DNA from: Anaerotignum propionicum DSM 1682
Lineage (GTDB): Bacteria; Bacillota; Clostridia; Lachnospirales; Anaerotignaceae
Assembly: GCF_001561955.1 (NCBI RefSeq)
Contig: NZ_CP014223.1
Span: forward strand, 1,550,001-1,614,000
Length of the DNA stretch: 64,000 nt
Direction of reading: 5' to 3'
A model generated the notes under the pieces. It worked only from the letters and a program-made list of their open reading frames with translations, did no database searches and had not been told where the DNA came from. Positions 9,766-20,114 of this stretch are shown in pieces (position 1 is the first letter of the stretch; every line of letters begins with the position of its first letter). Both the position numbers and the translations under genes were made by a program.

Positions 9766-11595
9766 ATGGAACAAAAGATCGAAAATATTAGAAATGTGGC
9801 AATCATCGCCCATGTTGATCATGGCAAAACAACGCTGGTTGACCAGTTACTACGTCAGAGTGGTATTTTCCGCTCAAATCAAGTGGTACAAGAACGAGTA
9901 ATGGATAGTGGTGATATTGAACGTGAAAGAGGTATTACCATTCTTTCCAAAAATACTGCCGTAAACTTTCATGACACCAAAATCAATATTATTGATACCC
10001 CCGGGCACGCGGACTTTGGCGGCGAGGTAGAACGTGTATTGAAAATGGTGGATGGCGTTGTTTTAGTTGTTGATGCTTTTGAAGGACCTATGCCTCAAAC
10101 AAAATTCGTATTGCGTAAGGCTCTTGAGTTAGACCACCCCGTTGTTGTTTGCGTGAATAAGGTTGACAGACCCGAAGCACGTCCCGATGAAGTTGTGGAT
10201 GAAGTGCTGGAGCTCTTTATGGAGCTGGATGCCAGTGAAAAGCAGTTAGATTCTCCCTTTGTTTTTGCTTCTGCAAGAGGGGGTTACGCTTCCACAGATT
10301 CCTCTGCCAGAGAAGGGGATATGATGCCTTTGTTTGAAGCAATCATCAATCATGTTCCAGGCCCCAAGGGTATTTTAGATGCGCCTTTGCAGGCGTTAAT
10401 TTCTACCATCGACTACAGCGAATATGTAGGTCGTATTGGTATTGGCAAAATTGAAAACGGCACAATTCATGTGAATGATGAGGTTGTTGTTTTGAATATG
10501 CATGATGAGGATTCATTGAAAAAACTGCGTATTTCTAAGCTTTATCTTTTTGAAGGTTTGCAAAGAGTTGAAGTAAAAGAGGCTAGCGTAGGTAATATTG
10601 TTGCCATTAGTGGTATCGAAAACATTATGATTGGTGACACTATTTGCTCTCCCGATAAACCCGAGGCACTGCCTTTTGTTAAAATCTCAGAGCCTACTTT
10701 GTCGATGAATTTCGCTGTTAATGATAGTCCTTTTGCTGGACAGGATGGTAAGTTCGTTACTTCCCGTCAGGTAAGAGATAGATTATATAAGGAATTGAAC
10801 ACAGACGTTAGTCTTAGAGTGGAAGATACTGAATCCATGGATTGTATGCGTGTTTCCGGTAGAGGGGAACTGCATCTTTCTATTTTGATTGAAACTTTGC
10901 GCCGTGAAGGCTTTGAATTTCAGGTTTCTAAACCCGAAGTTTTATTCAAAGAAATTGACGGAAAACAATGTGAACCTATGGAATTTGTTACAATCGACGT
11001 TCCCGAAGAATTTGTGGGGAACGTAATCGAAAAACTTGGCTCCAGAAAAGGTGAAATGACAAATATGTATCCCTCCAAGGGTGGATATACCCGTTTGGAG
11101 TTTAACATTCCTGCTAGAGGTTTGATTGGCTACCGTAATGAGTTTTTGACAGATACGAAGGGCAATGGTATCCTGAACTCAATCTTTGAAGGATACGAAC
11201 CCTATAAAGGGGAAATCCCCATGCGTTCTCAAGGCTCTTTGGTGGCTTTTGAAAGTGGCGAGGCAATTACCTATGGTTTATACAATGCCCAAGAAAGAGG
11301 CAATTTGTTCATAGGTGCGGGCGTTAAGGTATATGAAGGAATGATTGTGGGTAGAAATGCTCGTGTGGATGATATGGATATTAATGTGTGCAAAAAGAAA
11401 CAGCTTACCAATACACGTTCCTCCGGCTCCGACGATTCATTGCGTCTGACTACTCCAATTCAAATGTCTTTGGAACAATGCATGGAGTTTATTGGTGAGG
11501 ACGAGCTTTTGGAAGTGACACCAATAAATCTGCGTATGCGTAAAAAGATTTTGGACAATAACCTTCGCAGAAAGCAAAAAGCACGCAGTAATTAA
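9766..11595 (+). CDS. typA: Translational GTPase TypA/BipA
   Basis: Ribosome-associated GTPase of the EF-G-like superfamily, linked in other bacteria to 50S assembly and stress growth. The 609-residue protein shows G1 AHVDHGKTT near the N-terminus, the G2 region RERGITI, G3 DTPGHADF and G4 NKVD, then EF-G-like domains II, III and V and the TypA-specific C-terminal domain (with [17 protein letters not shown]). The ATG at 9766 follows TTGGAG; an upstream in-frame TTG overlaps that site and is less likely. The flippase gene starts 27 bases downstream, so the two may be cotranscribed. Confidence 0.96.
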   Translation: MEQKIENIRNVAIIAHVDHGKTTLVDQLLRQSGIFRSNQVVQERVMDSGDIERERGITILSKNTAVNFHDTKINIIDTPGHADFGGEVERVLKMVDGVVLVVDAFEGPMPQTKFVLRKALELDHPVVVCVNKVDRPEARPDEVVDEVLELFMELDASEKQLDSPFVFASARGGYASTDSSAREGDMMPLFEAIINHVPGPKGILDAPLQALISTIDYSEYVGRIGIGKIENGTIHVNDEVVVLNMHDEDSLKKLRISKLYLFEGLQRVEVKEASVGNIVAISGIENIMIGDTICSPDKPEALPFVKISEPTLSMNFAVNDSPFAGQDGKFVTSRQVRDRLYKELNTDVSLRVEDTESMDCMRVSGRGELHLSILIETLRREGFEFQVSKPEVLFKEIDGKQCEPMEFVTIDVPEEFVGNVIEKLGSRKGEMTNMYPSKGGYTRLEFNIPARGLIGYRNEFLTDTKGNGILNSIFEGYEPYKGEIPMRSQGSLVAFESGEAITYGLYNAQERGNLFIGAGVKVYEGMIVGRNARVDDMDINVCKKKQLTNTRSSGSDDSLRLTTPIQMSLEQCMEFIGEDELLEVTPINLRMRKKILDNNLRRKQKARSN

Positions 11596-11622
11596 TGAGT
11601 ATGAGTGAGTAAGAGGTGTGAT

Positions 11623-13251
11623 ATGGAAGAAAGAGTAAAAAGAAAGACTTCCTTTGTCAAGCAGGCCGCCATTTTAGCGACGGCCAGCATCCTTGTACGC
11701 TTTTTAGGCTTTGTATACCGAGTACCTTTAACCAATATGATTGGTGATTCTGGAAATGGTATTTACAGTGCTGGATACTATATCTATACTTTTTTACTCA
11801 TACTTTCCTCAGCGGGCTTACCGGCTGCTATCTCAAAAATGGTCTCTGAAAGACTTGCGTTAAAGGAATATCGAAATGCACATAAAGTATTTCAAAGTGC
11901 ACTGATCGTTTCAGGAACTTTGGGTCTTATATTTGCCGTTTTACTTGCCGTTTTTGCCCAAGAGGTGGCAAACTTTTCTAATGCTCCAGAGGGTTACTAT
12001 TGCATTTTAACATTATCGCCTACAATTTTTGTCGTCGGAATTATGTCAGCATTCCGTGGGTATTTCCAAGGAATGAACACCATGGTGCCAACAGCAATTT
12101 CGCAAATTATTGAGCAAGTGTTTAATGCATTTTTCAGTGTCTATCTTGCCTATCTGTTTTTAAGCTATGGTGTACCGACGGGACAAAAAAATATTCCCTT
12201 AGGTGCGGCCGGTGGCACGATGGGTACAGGTATTGGTGCAGTGGCGGGACTTTTGGTAATTTTGTTCAGTTACCTTTTGATTCGACCAACCATTAAAAAG
12301 AAGGTAAAAAGATGCCATCAGGCTAATGAAGAAAGCCGTAAAGATACTATATTACAGCTTTTGAAAACAGCTTGGCCTATTATTGCCGGTACAGCAGTAT
12401 TTAGTATTACCAATTTAATTGATATGAAGATGGTTATGCATATTCTGGAAAATACAGGTCATACCCATGAGAATGCCTTGCTACTTTATGGGCAACTATC
12501 TGGTAAGTATGTAACCTTAACAACATTGCCAGTTTCTATTTCAACAGCTTTGGCAACTGCTGCCTTGCCCAGTATTGCGTCTTCAGTGAAATTAAAGGAG
12601 TTCAAACAAGTTCGTAGAAAAATGAATTTAACATTTCGTCTTTCTATGATTATTTCCGTTCCTGCGGCCGTGGGGATTGGTGTTTTAGGTGATCCCATTA
12701 TTCAATTGCTGTTTCCCAACGCCAAAGAAGGAGGCACACTTTTAATGGTAGGTGCAGTTTCTATTCTATTTTTGGCGCTTTGCCAAACTGCAACAGGAAT
12801 CCTTCAAGGAATCGGGCATATTAAAATACCTGTGATTGGTGCGGTGTTAGGGGCAATTGTTAAAATAATTTTGAACTATGTGTTAATTGCAATTCCGCAA
12901 TTGAATGTGCTTGGTGCTGTATTATCAACAACAGGCTGCTATTTGGTGGCAGGTGTTTTTGATGTAATCATGCTTTCCAAAATTACCGCAGTTAAATTTG
13001 ACATGATGGGTACATTTTTAAAACCCATTGCCGGTTCAACGGTTATGGGAATCGCATCCCTTGCGATATACCATATTGTAAATATGCTCTACCCAAGCAA
13101 TACTTTAGCGACGCTAACATCAATTTTGTTTGCTGTTGGCATTTATGGATTGGTAATGCTTTTAATTGGTGGAATTACAGAGGAAGATTTACGTAGCTTG
13201 CCTATGGGTACAAAACTCATTGGTATTTTAAGGCGCTTTCGTATGATATAA
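11623..13251 (+). CDS. Polysaccharide/lipid flippase, SpoVB/MurJ-like (MOP superfamily)
   Basis: Integral membrane transporter of 542 residues with about 14 hydrophobic segments, of the polysaccharide-transport family that includes SpoVB, YtgP and MurJ. These proteins flip undecaprenyl-linked intermediates of peptidoglycan or polysaccharide. The N-terminus (QAAILATASILVRFLGFVYR) and the segment FRGYFQGMNTMVPTAISQI are typical of the SpoVB branch. It could serve spore cortex synthesis or general wall synthesis; sequence reading cannot tell. The ATG at 11623 follows AAGAGGTG; an in-frame GTG at 11605 would overlap that site. A strong terminator follows. Confidence 0.88.
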   Translation: MEERVKRKTSFVKQAAILATASILVRFLGFVYRVPLTNMIGDSGNGIYSAGYYIYTFLLILSSAGLPAAISKMVSERLALKEYRNAHKVFQSALIVSGTLGLIFAVLLAVFAQEVANFSNAPEGYYCILTLSPTIFVVGIMSAFRGYFQGMNTMVPTAISQIIEQVFNAFFSVYLAYLFLSYGVPTGQKNIPLGAAGGTMGTGIGAVAGLLVILFSYLLIRPTIKKKVKRCHQANEESRKDTILQLLKTAWPIIAGTAVFSITNLIDMKMVMHILENTGHTHENALLLYGQLSGKYVTLTTLPVSISTALATAALPSIASSVKLKEFKQVRRKMNLTFRLSMIISVPAAVGIGVLGDPIIQLLFPNAKEGGTLLMVGAVSILFLALCQTATGILQGIGHIKIPVIGAVLGAIVKIILNYVLIAIPQLNVLGAVLSTTGCYLVAGVFDVIMLSKITAVKFDMMGTFLKPIAGSTVMGIASLAIYHIVNMLYPSNTLATLTSILFAVGIYGLVMLLIGGITEEDLRSLPMGTKLIGILRRFRMI

Positions 13252-13330
13252 ATATATGATTTGATTACCTAGGTAATAGATTGTTTCTCTAAAATTCCAA
13301 TGAGATAGGTTCATCTGTCTTTTATAAAAA

Positions 13331-13362
13331 AGCCTTCTGTGTAACCACACAGAAGGCTTTCT
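13331..13362 (+). terminator. Terminator of the typA-flippase unit
   Basis: Perfect 12-bp stem AGCCTTCTGTGT / ACACAGAAGGCT with an AACC loop (13331-13358), then TTTC and more T. An A-run on its other side could let it work in the opposite direction for the facing cotH-like gene. Confidence 0.88.
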
Positions 13363-13370
13363 TAAATTTT

Positions 13371-13413
13371 AAGGCTTGAAATTGCTACTTAACAATTTCA
13401 AGCCTTTTATATA
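13371..13413. terminator. Second convergent hairpin, bidirectional terminator
   Basis: Perfect 14-bp stem AAGGCTTGAAATTG / CAATTTCAAGCCTT (13371-13384 and 13393-13406) with an 8-base loop. It sits only 12 bases after the first hairpin, between two convergent genes, with T-rich sequence on both outer sides. Confidence 0.75.
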
Positions 13414-13435
13414 TTTCTTAATCAATACTAAATTC

Positions 13436-15022
13436 TCATTTTTTTGTTTTGTCTGTAGTCGCTTTTCCTTCTTCCGGATTTCTTTTGTCATCATTTCCTC
13501 TGCCTTTACCCTGACTACCCATAGCAGAGATGTCAATTGAGCCGGCATCGATCATATCTTCTGTTTTTTGTTCTGCTGTGGTAGAAGCGAGGGAACCATC
13601 AAGCTGAGTGCGAATGCTCTGGGCACGAAGGAGACAAAACTTGGTAATCGTATCCACTGCTGTGTCAAATTCCTCCACGGTATACCATGCAGTGGGATCA
13701 CTTTCTACATAAGGGCGAATCATTGTAGAGACACGGTTGATAGTATTCTCAAATTTGCCGGACTCAAAATAATCAGCAATGAGTGTATTAAAATAGTCAT
13801 GATATAGCTGTATATTTTCTTCCTTTGCCATAACCTTATCCCACATAGGTCGCTTTCCTAAATTTTGTTCATATAGGGGTGTATCAATGGCAGTATTTAC
13901 AATGCTTGTTGCATCATTAGAACCTTTCATTTGGAATCCACCAAAAGCAAGATTATAGTCCCATGGAAGCATGGAAAGGATTCCATCATCTTCATAAAGC
14001 CAATAGTTGTGAAGCATGGAGCCAGTATAGCTGTCACCATTTAATACAAAATTGTGTGCCACAAAATAGCGAACCACTGCATCAACATCAACGCATTTCT
14101 CCAGATTTTCTCCCGTGGATAATTGCTTAAGAGATGCAATTAAGCGAGCCTTATCTTCATCTGTAGCATCCGTTTCTGCATTATCAAAAATATCGGAATA
14201 ACTGGATATTTCATCATCGGTATATACCAGGTCAGCTCCTTTTGCTGTTCCGCCCATACCCATACCTCCCTCAGGACGTTGTCCTGCGCCTTTGGGCATA
14301 TCAGTTTTTTCTCCGTTGGTAGGTGCTGGTGCTTGCGCATTTTCAGGCCGTTCCATTCCATCCGGCTTTTCCATAACCTGAGGTAGCTCCATGTTTTTCT
14401 TGCCATGTTGTCCCATGTTTCCTAACATTTCCGTTTCCGGTTTATAGAGCTCTCCGTAATCTACTCCATAGGTCCGTTCCAAGAAAGAGTCGCTTATATC
14501 CTCTAAAGCTAAATATAAACCATAAACCTCACCATTAATGGAAAGGGAAACATAGCTTGTAAGGGGAGAGGCAACACCACATTCTTTCATGATCTCATAT
14601 GCAAGATAGTCTTTCATATAAGTGGCGTCGGAACATATATTTTGCAAATTTAATTTATCCAAACCAACATAAGTTTGACCTTCCACAAATTTGCCAAAAT
14701 TAAGTTTAAAGCTGTATCGGTTACTTTCACTATCCGCAACTTGTGAAAGAGACGAGTTTCCTTTTGTAGCAAAGGAAACATTTTCAACGGTATTCCCATC
14801 AATTACAACGGTAGATTTATACTTCGTTTTCTCCGTTGGATTTTCCAGTAGGTCTGCCCAGCTGTCCTCATCAATTTGGATATCTATGGTATGTACATAG
14901 CTGTCGTCAAAAAGGGCATTGGCGTATTCCTTGCTGTCTGATTCTGCTCCTTGGGCATTACTACAACCAGTTGTACCAAGAAGTAACGTAAAACAAAGCA
15001 AAGTTGATATCATTCGTTTCAT
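13436..15022 (-). CDS. CotH-family lipoprotein (CotH kinase-like)
   Basis: Secreted lipoprotein of 528 residues: a signal peptide with lipobox LLGTTGC anchors it at about Cys20. The body matches the CotH family, atypical protein kinases first known as spore-coat proteins: GEVYGLYLALEDI, ELYKPE, HNYWLYEDDG and LPWDYNLAFGGF are visible, the last carrying the DxN-type metal-binding segment. Between them (about 200-265) lies a low-complexity Gly/Met/Pro/Lys-rich insert. The C-terminus is charged and Gly/Lys-rich. Many clostridia have surface CotH proteins outside the spore coat, so a sporulation role is not certain. AAAGGATG precedes the ATG. It stands alone, convergent to the flippase. Confidence 0.85.
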   Translation of the reverse strand: MKRMISTLLCFTLLLGTTGCSNAQGAESDSKEYANALFDDSYVHTIDIQIDEDSWADLLENPTEKTKYKSTVVIDGNTVENVSFATKGNSSLSQVADSESNRYSFKLNFGKFVEGQTYVGLDKLNLQNICSDATYMKDYLAYEIMKECGVASPLTSYVSLSINGEVYGLYLALEDISDSFLERTYGVDYGELYKPETEMLGNMGQHGKKNMELPQVMEKPDGMERPENAQAPAPTNGEKTDMPKGAGQRPEGGMGMGGTAKGADLVYTDDEISSYSDIFDNAETDATDEDKARLIASLKQLSTGENLEKCVDVDAVVRYFVAHNFVLNGDSYTGSMLHNYWLYEDDGILSMLPWDYNLAFGGFQMKGSNDATSIVNTAIDTPLYEQNLGKRPMWDKVMAKEENIQLYHDYFNTLIADYFESGKFENTINRVSTMIRPYVESDPTAWYTVEEFDTAVDTITKFCLLRAQSIRTQLDGSLASTTAEQKTEDMIDAGSIDISAMGSQGKGRGNDDKRNPEEGKATTDKTKK

Positions 15023-15189
15023 TTATTTCATCCTTTCAAAGCTTTTTGGTTAATTTTACTTCCTTTTATTTAAACATACCTTAAAAAGACGAAAGATAAC
15101 GTATCGTTTACTTCATCAAAAACTCAAATAACCATTAAAGTATTTTCAAAACCTCTTCCTATTTTACAAGAAGTCCTTTATAATACTAT

Positions 15190-15247
15190 GTATTCGGCAA
15201 GAGACAAAAGGTGGCCACGAACAACCTTTGCGGCTTGTCTTTTTTAG
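15190..15247 (+). other. Orphan hairpin with T-run in the cotH-uvrC interval
   Basis: AGACAA-AAGGT pairs with ACCTT-(bulge)-TTGTCT across 15202-15240, followed by seven T. A TATAAT at 15179-15184 lies just upstream but has no good -35 box. No gene ends here on the plus strand, because the upstream gene is divergent. It may be a very short RNA, a terminator for an unseen transcript, or a block to read-through into uvrC. The rest of 15023-15398 is AT-rich and holds no gene that I can see. Confidence 0.45.
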
Positions 15248-15398
15248 ATTGTGACTTATCAATAAATGTAAATAAGGGTTTTTATAGAATCCACTTCAGA
15301 TAAAACTAAAATAGGATGAATAGAGAATACATGTGTAAAATTTCGTAAAAATGAAATTTTAGGAAAGCTACACATACGCATATGGAGAAGGTGAGAAC

Positions 15399-17261
15399 GT
15401 GTTTGATATCAGCGAAGAATTAAAGAAGCTTCCCCAAAAACCGGGGGTTTACCTCATGAAAAATGATAAGGAGCAAATTATCTATGTTGGGAAGGCAATT
15501 AACTTAAAAAATAGAGTGCGTCAATATTTTCAGAGCAACAAAAATCTTACTGCCAAAACCAGAGCAATGGTACCCCAAATAGTGGAGTTTGAATATATTG
15601 TTACTGATTCTGAACTGGAAGCATTAATCTTAGAATGCAATTTGATTAAGCAACATGAGCCTTATTACAATATCATGCTAAAGGATGATAAATCCTATCC
15701 CTATATTAAGGTGACCATTCAAGAGGAATTTCCTCGTATTTTTATTACAAGGCGTTTGGATAAGGACAAAGCCAAATACTACGGCCCTTATACCGATGGT
15801 TTGGCAGTAAAAGAAACTGTGGAAACATTGCATAAGCTATTTCCTATTCGTAAATGCAAAAAAAATTTGCCGAAAGAAATCGGAAAGGAACGTCCTTGTC
15901 TCAATCATCATATCGGTCAGTGCTTAGCACCATGCAGTGGGGCAATTTCATCTGATGATTATAAAGTATTTATTAAAGATGCCATGGATTTTCTGGAAGG
16001 AAAGCATGACGGCATTCGTAAAAGAATGGAAGCTGAGATGGCAGAAACAGCAGAAAATATGGACTACGAAAAAGCGGCGGCATTAAGAGACAAAATTCGA
16101 GCTGTACAGAGCGTTGCTCAAAAGCAAAAAATGGCTAACATGTCAGTGGGAGATGCCGATGTTATTGCAATGGTTCGTGCTTTCCACGAATGCTTAGTTC
16201 AAGTTTTCTTTATCCGTGATGGTAAAATGACAGGACGAGAAAACTTCACCATGACTGCTTCGGAAGAACAAAGCCGCAGTGAAATATTAACTGCTTTTGT
16301 TCAGCAATTTTATACTGGAACTGCCTATATTCCCAGGGAAATTATTCTGCAAGAGGATCTAGTTCCCGAAGAAAAAGAACTTCTATCAGAGTATTTCACC
16401 GGAAAAAGAGAAGGAAAGGTTATTTTTACTGTTCCCATAAAAGGAGAAAAGCAAAAACTGGTTGAATTGGCTCATAAAAATGCCATGTTGATTTTTGAAC
16501 AGTTTGGCGAAAAACTGAGGAGAGAGGAACAGCGTACGAAAGGGGCAATGGAGGAGCTGCGTCAGGCTTTGGGAATCCAAGGGACATTACACCGGGTTGA
16601 GGCATATGATATTTCCAATACTCAAGGATTTGAATCTGTTGGTTCTATGGTGGTTTTTGAAGACGGTAAATCGAAAAATAGTGATTACCGAAAGTTTCGT
16701 ATCAAAACAGTAATTGGTGCCAATGATTATGCCTCCATGAAAGAAGTGATTACCCGTCGGCTGAATCATGCTTTAAAGGAAAAGGCTGAGGGTAAAAACA
16801 GCAGCTTTACCCGTCTGCCTGATTTGATTTTTATGGATGGTGGTAAAATTCAAGTGAGCGCGGCCGAGGAGGTTTTGCTATCCTTTGGTATGAATATTCC
16901 TGTTTGCGGCATGATAAAAGATGATAAGCATCGTACACGAGGACTGTTATTTGATGGCGAAGAAATCAAAATACCTTATACTTCTGAGGGGTTTAAGCTT
17001 CTAACAAGAATACAGGATGAGGTTCACCGCTTTGCAATAACCTATCATCGAAAACTAAGGCAAGAGGCAGGGCTTCATTCTGTTTTAGAGGATATCAAGG
17101 GTATTGGCGAAGTTCGCAGAAAGGCTTTAATGCGGCATTTTGGTTCCATTGAAGATATTGCTCGAGCAGAGGTGGGAGACCTTTTGGAAGTAACAGAAAT
17201 GAACATTCCTTCGGCGGAGCAGGTTTATGCCTTTTTCCATCAGGATGAATTGCAAAATTAA
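15399..17261 (+). CDS. uvrC: Excinuclease ABC subunit C
   Basis: Dual-incision nuclease of nucleotide excision repair, acting with UvrA and UvrB. The 620-residue protein has the GIY-YIG domain at the N-terminus (KPGVYLMKNDKEQIIYVGKA, about 14-33), which makes the 3' cut. A UVR motif that contacts UvrB follows (about 205-240), then the RNase H-like 5' nuclease half (VEAYDISNTQGFESVGSMV, LIFMDGGKIQ) and C-terminal helix-hairpin-helix motifs. The start is a GTG at 15399 with GGAGAAGGTG upstream. It heads a six-gene same-strand cluster; hprK follows after 54 bases. Confidence 0.97.
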   Translation: MFDISEELKKLPQKPGVYLMKNDKEQIIYVGKAINLKNRVRQYFQSNKNLTAKTRAMVPQIVEFEYIVTDSELEALILECNLIKQHEPYYNIMLKDDKSYPYIKVTIQEEFPRIFITRRLDKDKAKYYGPYTDGLAVKETVETLHKLFPIRKCKKNLPKEIGKERPCLNHHIGQCLAPCSGAISSDDYKVFIKDAMDFLEGKHDGIRKRMEAEMAETAENMDYEKAAALRDKIRAVQSVAQKQKMANMSVGDADVIAMVRAFHECLVQVFFIRDGKMTGRENFTMTASEEQSRSEILTAFVQQFYTGTAYIPREIILQEDLVPEEKELLSEYFTGKREGKVIFTVPIKGEKQKLVELAHKNAMLIFEQFGEKLRREEQRTKGAMEELRQALGIQGTLHRVEAYDISNTQGFESVGSMVVFEDGKSKNSDYRKFRIKTVIGANDYASMKEVITRRLNHALKEKAEGKNSSFTRLPDLIFMDGGKIQVSAAEEVLLSFGMNIPVCGMIKDDKHRTRGLLFDGEEIKIPYTSEGFKLLTRIQDEVHRFAITYHRKLRQEAGLHSVLEDIKGIGEVRRKALMRHFGSIEDIARAEVGDLLEVTEMNIPSAEQVYAFFHQDELQN

Positions 17262-17315
17262 CCTTTTTGGGTTATGATAGCAGTAGGTATAAGTTTGATG
17301 CCTTAGGAGGGTTTT

Positions 17316-18248
17316 ATGTACAGCGCAAAACTAACAAAAATAGTTGAAGAATTTCAATTGGAAGCAATTTTACCTGAAATAGATATTACAGGAAGAGTGA
17401 TTACCCGTAAAGAGATCAATCGTCCTGCGTTACAGCTTACAGGATTTTATCATCGATTTGATAATGATAGATTGCAAATTATCGGCAGAGTTGAGCATGG
17501 ATATTTACAAACCTTGAATGCCCAAGCAAGAGATGAAGCAATTTGCCAATTGTTCGAATATCATATTCCATGCTTAATTATTTGTAAAAACCTAGAAGTA
17601 TTTCCTGAAATGCTTTATTATGGGAGAAAATATGGCATTCCCATTTTTAGGACAAATAAAACCACCACCGACCTTGCCGCCGAATTGATTATGTGGTTAC
17701 GAGGCGAACTGGCAGATCGTGTTATGATGCATGGTGTTTTGGTTGATATTTATGGCGAGGGTGTACTAATTACAGGCGCCAGCGGTATTGGAAAGAGTGA
17801 AACCGCTTTGGAGCTGATTAAAAGAGGGCACCGATTGATTGCCGATGATGCGGTGGAAATCAAGAAAATTGCAGATCAAACCCTTGTAGGCACTTGCCCA
17901 GAGCTCATTCGGTACCTCATTGAATTGCGAGGCATCGGTGTTATTAATGTAAAAGAGTTATTTGGTATTGGTGCAGTAAAACAGCTGAAATCCATTGACC
18001 TGGTAATCAAACTTGAGATTTGGGATGGGAATCAATGCTCTTATGACCGTTTGGGCTTAAGTGAGGTATATATCGAGATTTTGGGGAATAAAGTACTATG
18101 TAATACCATTCCCATTCGCCCCGGCAGAAATGTTGCGGTAATTTGCGAATCAGCAGCCATCAGCAATCGCCAAAAGAAAATGGGAACAAGTTCAGCAGTG
18201 GAATTTGAGAATAAAATATTACAAAACAATCGTACTGAGGCAGAATAG
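17316..18248 (+). CDS. hprK: HPr kinase/phosphorylase
   Basis: Bifunctional enzyme that phosphorylates and dephosphorylates a regulatory serine on HPr and Crh, the central switch of carbon catabolite repression in Firmicutes. The 310-residue protein has the N-terminal domain, HGVLVDIYGEG, the P-loop GASGIGKS (residues 154-161) and the family signature ELRGIGVINVKELFGIG. AGGAGGG precedes the ATG. Its likely substrate, an HPr-like protein that keeps the Ser but not the His, is the last gene of the same cluster. murB follows after 12 bases. Confidence 0.97.
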   Translation: MYSAKLTKIVEEFQLEAILPEIDITGRVITRKEINRPALQLTGFYHRFDNDRLQIIGRVEHGYLQTLNAQARDEAICQLFEYHIPCLIICKNLEVFPEMLYYGRKYGIPIFRTNKTTTDLAAELIMWLRGELADRVMMHGVLVDIYGEGVLITGASGIGKSETALELIKRGHRLIADDAVEIKKIADQTLVGTCPELIRYLIELRGIGVINVKELFGIGAVKQLKSIDLVIKLEIWDGNQCSYDRLGLSEVYIEILGNKVLCNTIPIRPGRNVAVICESAAISNRQKKMGTSSAVEFENKILQNNRTEAE

Positions 18249-18260
18249 GAAGGTGACTAT

Positions 18261-19169
18261 ATGGATACAGTAGTGGAGGCATTACGCCTTAAGCTTGGAG
18301 AGGATGCCGTTGCATTGGCGGAACCAATGAGTGGACATACTACTTTTCGTACAGGTGGGCCTGCGGATATTTTCATTATGCCAAAGAGCTTGGAGGAAGT
18401 AAAAGCAAGCATTGAGATTTTGCAGAAGCATCAGACACCTATTTTGGTCATTGGCAACGGAAGCAATCTTTTGGTTAGTGACAAGGGCATTCGTGGTGCA
18501 GTGGTGCATATTGGTGGAAGAATGTCTGAAATAGCAATAGACGGAGAGACCATTTATGCCCAAGGAGGCGTATTACTATCGACTTTATCCGCAAAAGCCG
18601 CAGAAAACAGCCTGACAGGGCTGGAATTTGCATCGGGCATTCCCGGTTCTCTGGGTGGTGCGGTTACGATGAATGCCGGAGCCTATGGTGGGGAAATGAA
18701 GGACGTTTTAGTTTCTGCAGAGGTTTTAACAAAAGAATTAGAAGTAAAAAGCATTATAGCTGAGGATTTACATCTCTCCTATCGTCACAGCATTTTACCA
18801 GAGGAAGAATATATTCTTTTAAATGCTACCCTTCGTTTGAAAAAAGGGAACATTGAAGAAATTAAGAATAGAATGAAGGAGCTTGGCGAACAAAGAAGGG
18901 AGAAACAGCCTCTGCAATTCCCAAGCGCTGGCAGTACCTTTAAACGTCCCGAAGGCTATTTTGCAGGGAAACTAATACAAGATGCAGAATTAAAGGGCAA
19001 GAGTATCGGCGGTGCGCAGGTTTCCGAAAAACATGCTGGTTTCGTGATAAATAAAGGCAATGCCACAACACAAGATATCCTTGATTTAATTTCCTTTTGC
19101 CAGCAAACAGTATTTGAAAAATTCGGTGTCTCTTTGGAGACGGAAGTGAAAATTGTTGGGGAATTTTAA
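18261..19169 (+). CDS. murB: UDP-N-acetylenolpyruvoylglucosamine reductase
   Basis: FAD-dependent reductase that makes UDP-N-acetylmuramate in the cytoplasmic stage of peptidoglycan synthesis. The 302-residue protein shows HTTFRTGGPAD, the flavin-binding GNGSNLLV, GIPGSLGGAVTMNAGAYGGE and the active-site segment PSAGSTFKRP with its catalytic Ser. Length and motifs fit the short Gram-positive (type II) MurB. AGGAAGGTG precedes the ATG. It lies between hprK and rapZ, an order common in clostridia. Confidence 0.97.
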   Translation: MDTVVEALRLKLGEDAVALAEPMSGHTTFRTGGPADIFIMPKSLEEVKASIEILQKHQTPILVIGNGSNLLVSDKGIRGAVVHIGGRMSEIAIDGETIYAQGGVLLSTLSAKAAENSLTGLEFASGIPGSLGGAVTMNAGAYGGEMKDVLVSAEVLTKELEVKSIIAEDLHLSYRHSILPEEEYILLNATLRLKKGNIEEIKNRMKELGEQRREKQPLQFPSAGSTFKRPEGYFAGKLIQDAELKGKSIGGAQVSEKHAGFVINKGNATTQDILDLISFCQQTVFEKFGVSLETEVKIVGEF

Positions 19170-19196
19170 GTGTAATTACAAAGGAGAAGATTTTAT

Positions 19197-20075
19197 ATGA
19201 GGTTCGTTATTGTTACGGGTATGTCCGGAGCAGGAAAGTCTTCTGTTCTTAGGTTTTTAGAAGATATCAATTTTTTCTGCGTGGATAATCTGCCCCCTGC
19301 ATTAATACCAAAGTTTGCCGAGCTTTGCTATGAGCAGGAAGGAGAAATTGAAAGGGTTGCCATGGGAGTTGATATTCGTGGTGGTAAGCTGTTTAACGAC
19401 CTGTTTCAGGTTTTGTTCTCCTTGGAGGAAAAAGGCTATCAATATGAAATTATTTTTTTAGATGCATCTGATAATGCACTAATTAAGCGTTATAAAGAAA
19501 CACGTCGTAGTCATCCCCTTTCCAAAAAGGGCTCCATTGAAGATGGAATCCTGCTTGAGAGAGAGATGTTGCAAGAGGTAAAGAGTCAGGCTACCTATAT
19601 ATTAGACACAACCAATGTGCTGACGAGGGAATTAAAGGCTCAGATTAATCGCATTTTTGTGGAAAACCAGCAATTTGATAATCTGGTGGTTACTGTATGC
19701 TCCTTTGGCTTTAAATATGGTATCCCTGTAGATAGTGATTTGGTTTTTGACGTTCGCTTTTTGCCAAATCCCTTTTATATTCAGGAGTTAAAGGAAATGA
19801 CAGGGAACGAGTCCCCTGTGAGTGATTATGTAATGTCCTTCCAGGAAAGTCAAGATTTTTTGAAAAAATTGGTGGAAATGGTTGAATTTTTATTGCCTCT
19901 TTATGTAAAAGAGGGGAAAAATAGTCTTGTAATAAGCATAGGATGTACTGGAGGGAAACATCGATCAGTTACATTGGCAAATGCATTATATAACGCTTTG
20001 GATAAAGAAAAACACACACTTTTATTAAAGCATAATGATATTGAGAAAGATGGACGTCACAAAAAGCAATCATAA
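19197..20075 (+). CDS. rapZ: RapZ/YvcJ family nucleotide-binding protein
   Basis: P-loop protein of the RapZ (YvcJ) family, 292 residues, with Walker [10 protein letters not shown] at residues 8-16 and the C-terminal domain holding [13 protein letters not shown]. In Escherichia coli RapZ controls glucosamine-6-phosphate synthase through small RNAs; in Bacillus subtilis YvcJ hydrolyses nucleotides and affects competence. The partner gene yvcK, often found between rapZ and whiA in Firmicutes, is absent: whiA starts 39 bases downstream. Its exact role here is not shown by the sequence. Confidence 0.95.
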   Translation: MRFVIVTGMSGAGKSSVLRFLEDINFFCVDNLPPALIPKFAELCYEQEGEIERVAMGVDIRGGKLFNDLFQVLFSLEEKGYQYEIIFLDASDNALIKRYKETRRSHPLSKKGSIEDGILLEREMLQEVKSQATYILDTTNVLTRELKAQINRIFVENQQFDNLVVTVCSFGFKYGIPVDSDLVFDVRFLPNPFYIQELKEMTGNESPVSDYVMSFQESQDFLKKLVEMVEFLLPLYVKEGKNSLVISIGCTGGKHRSVTLANALYNALDKEKHTLLLKHNDIEKDGRHKKQS

Positions 20076-20114
20076 TCTTTTCGTATGTGTAAAAACTTGC
20101 AAGGAGGCTCAAAT

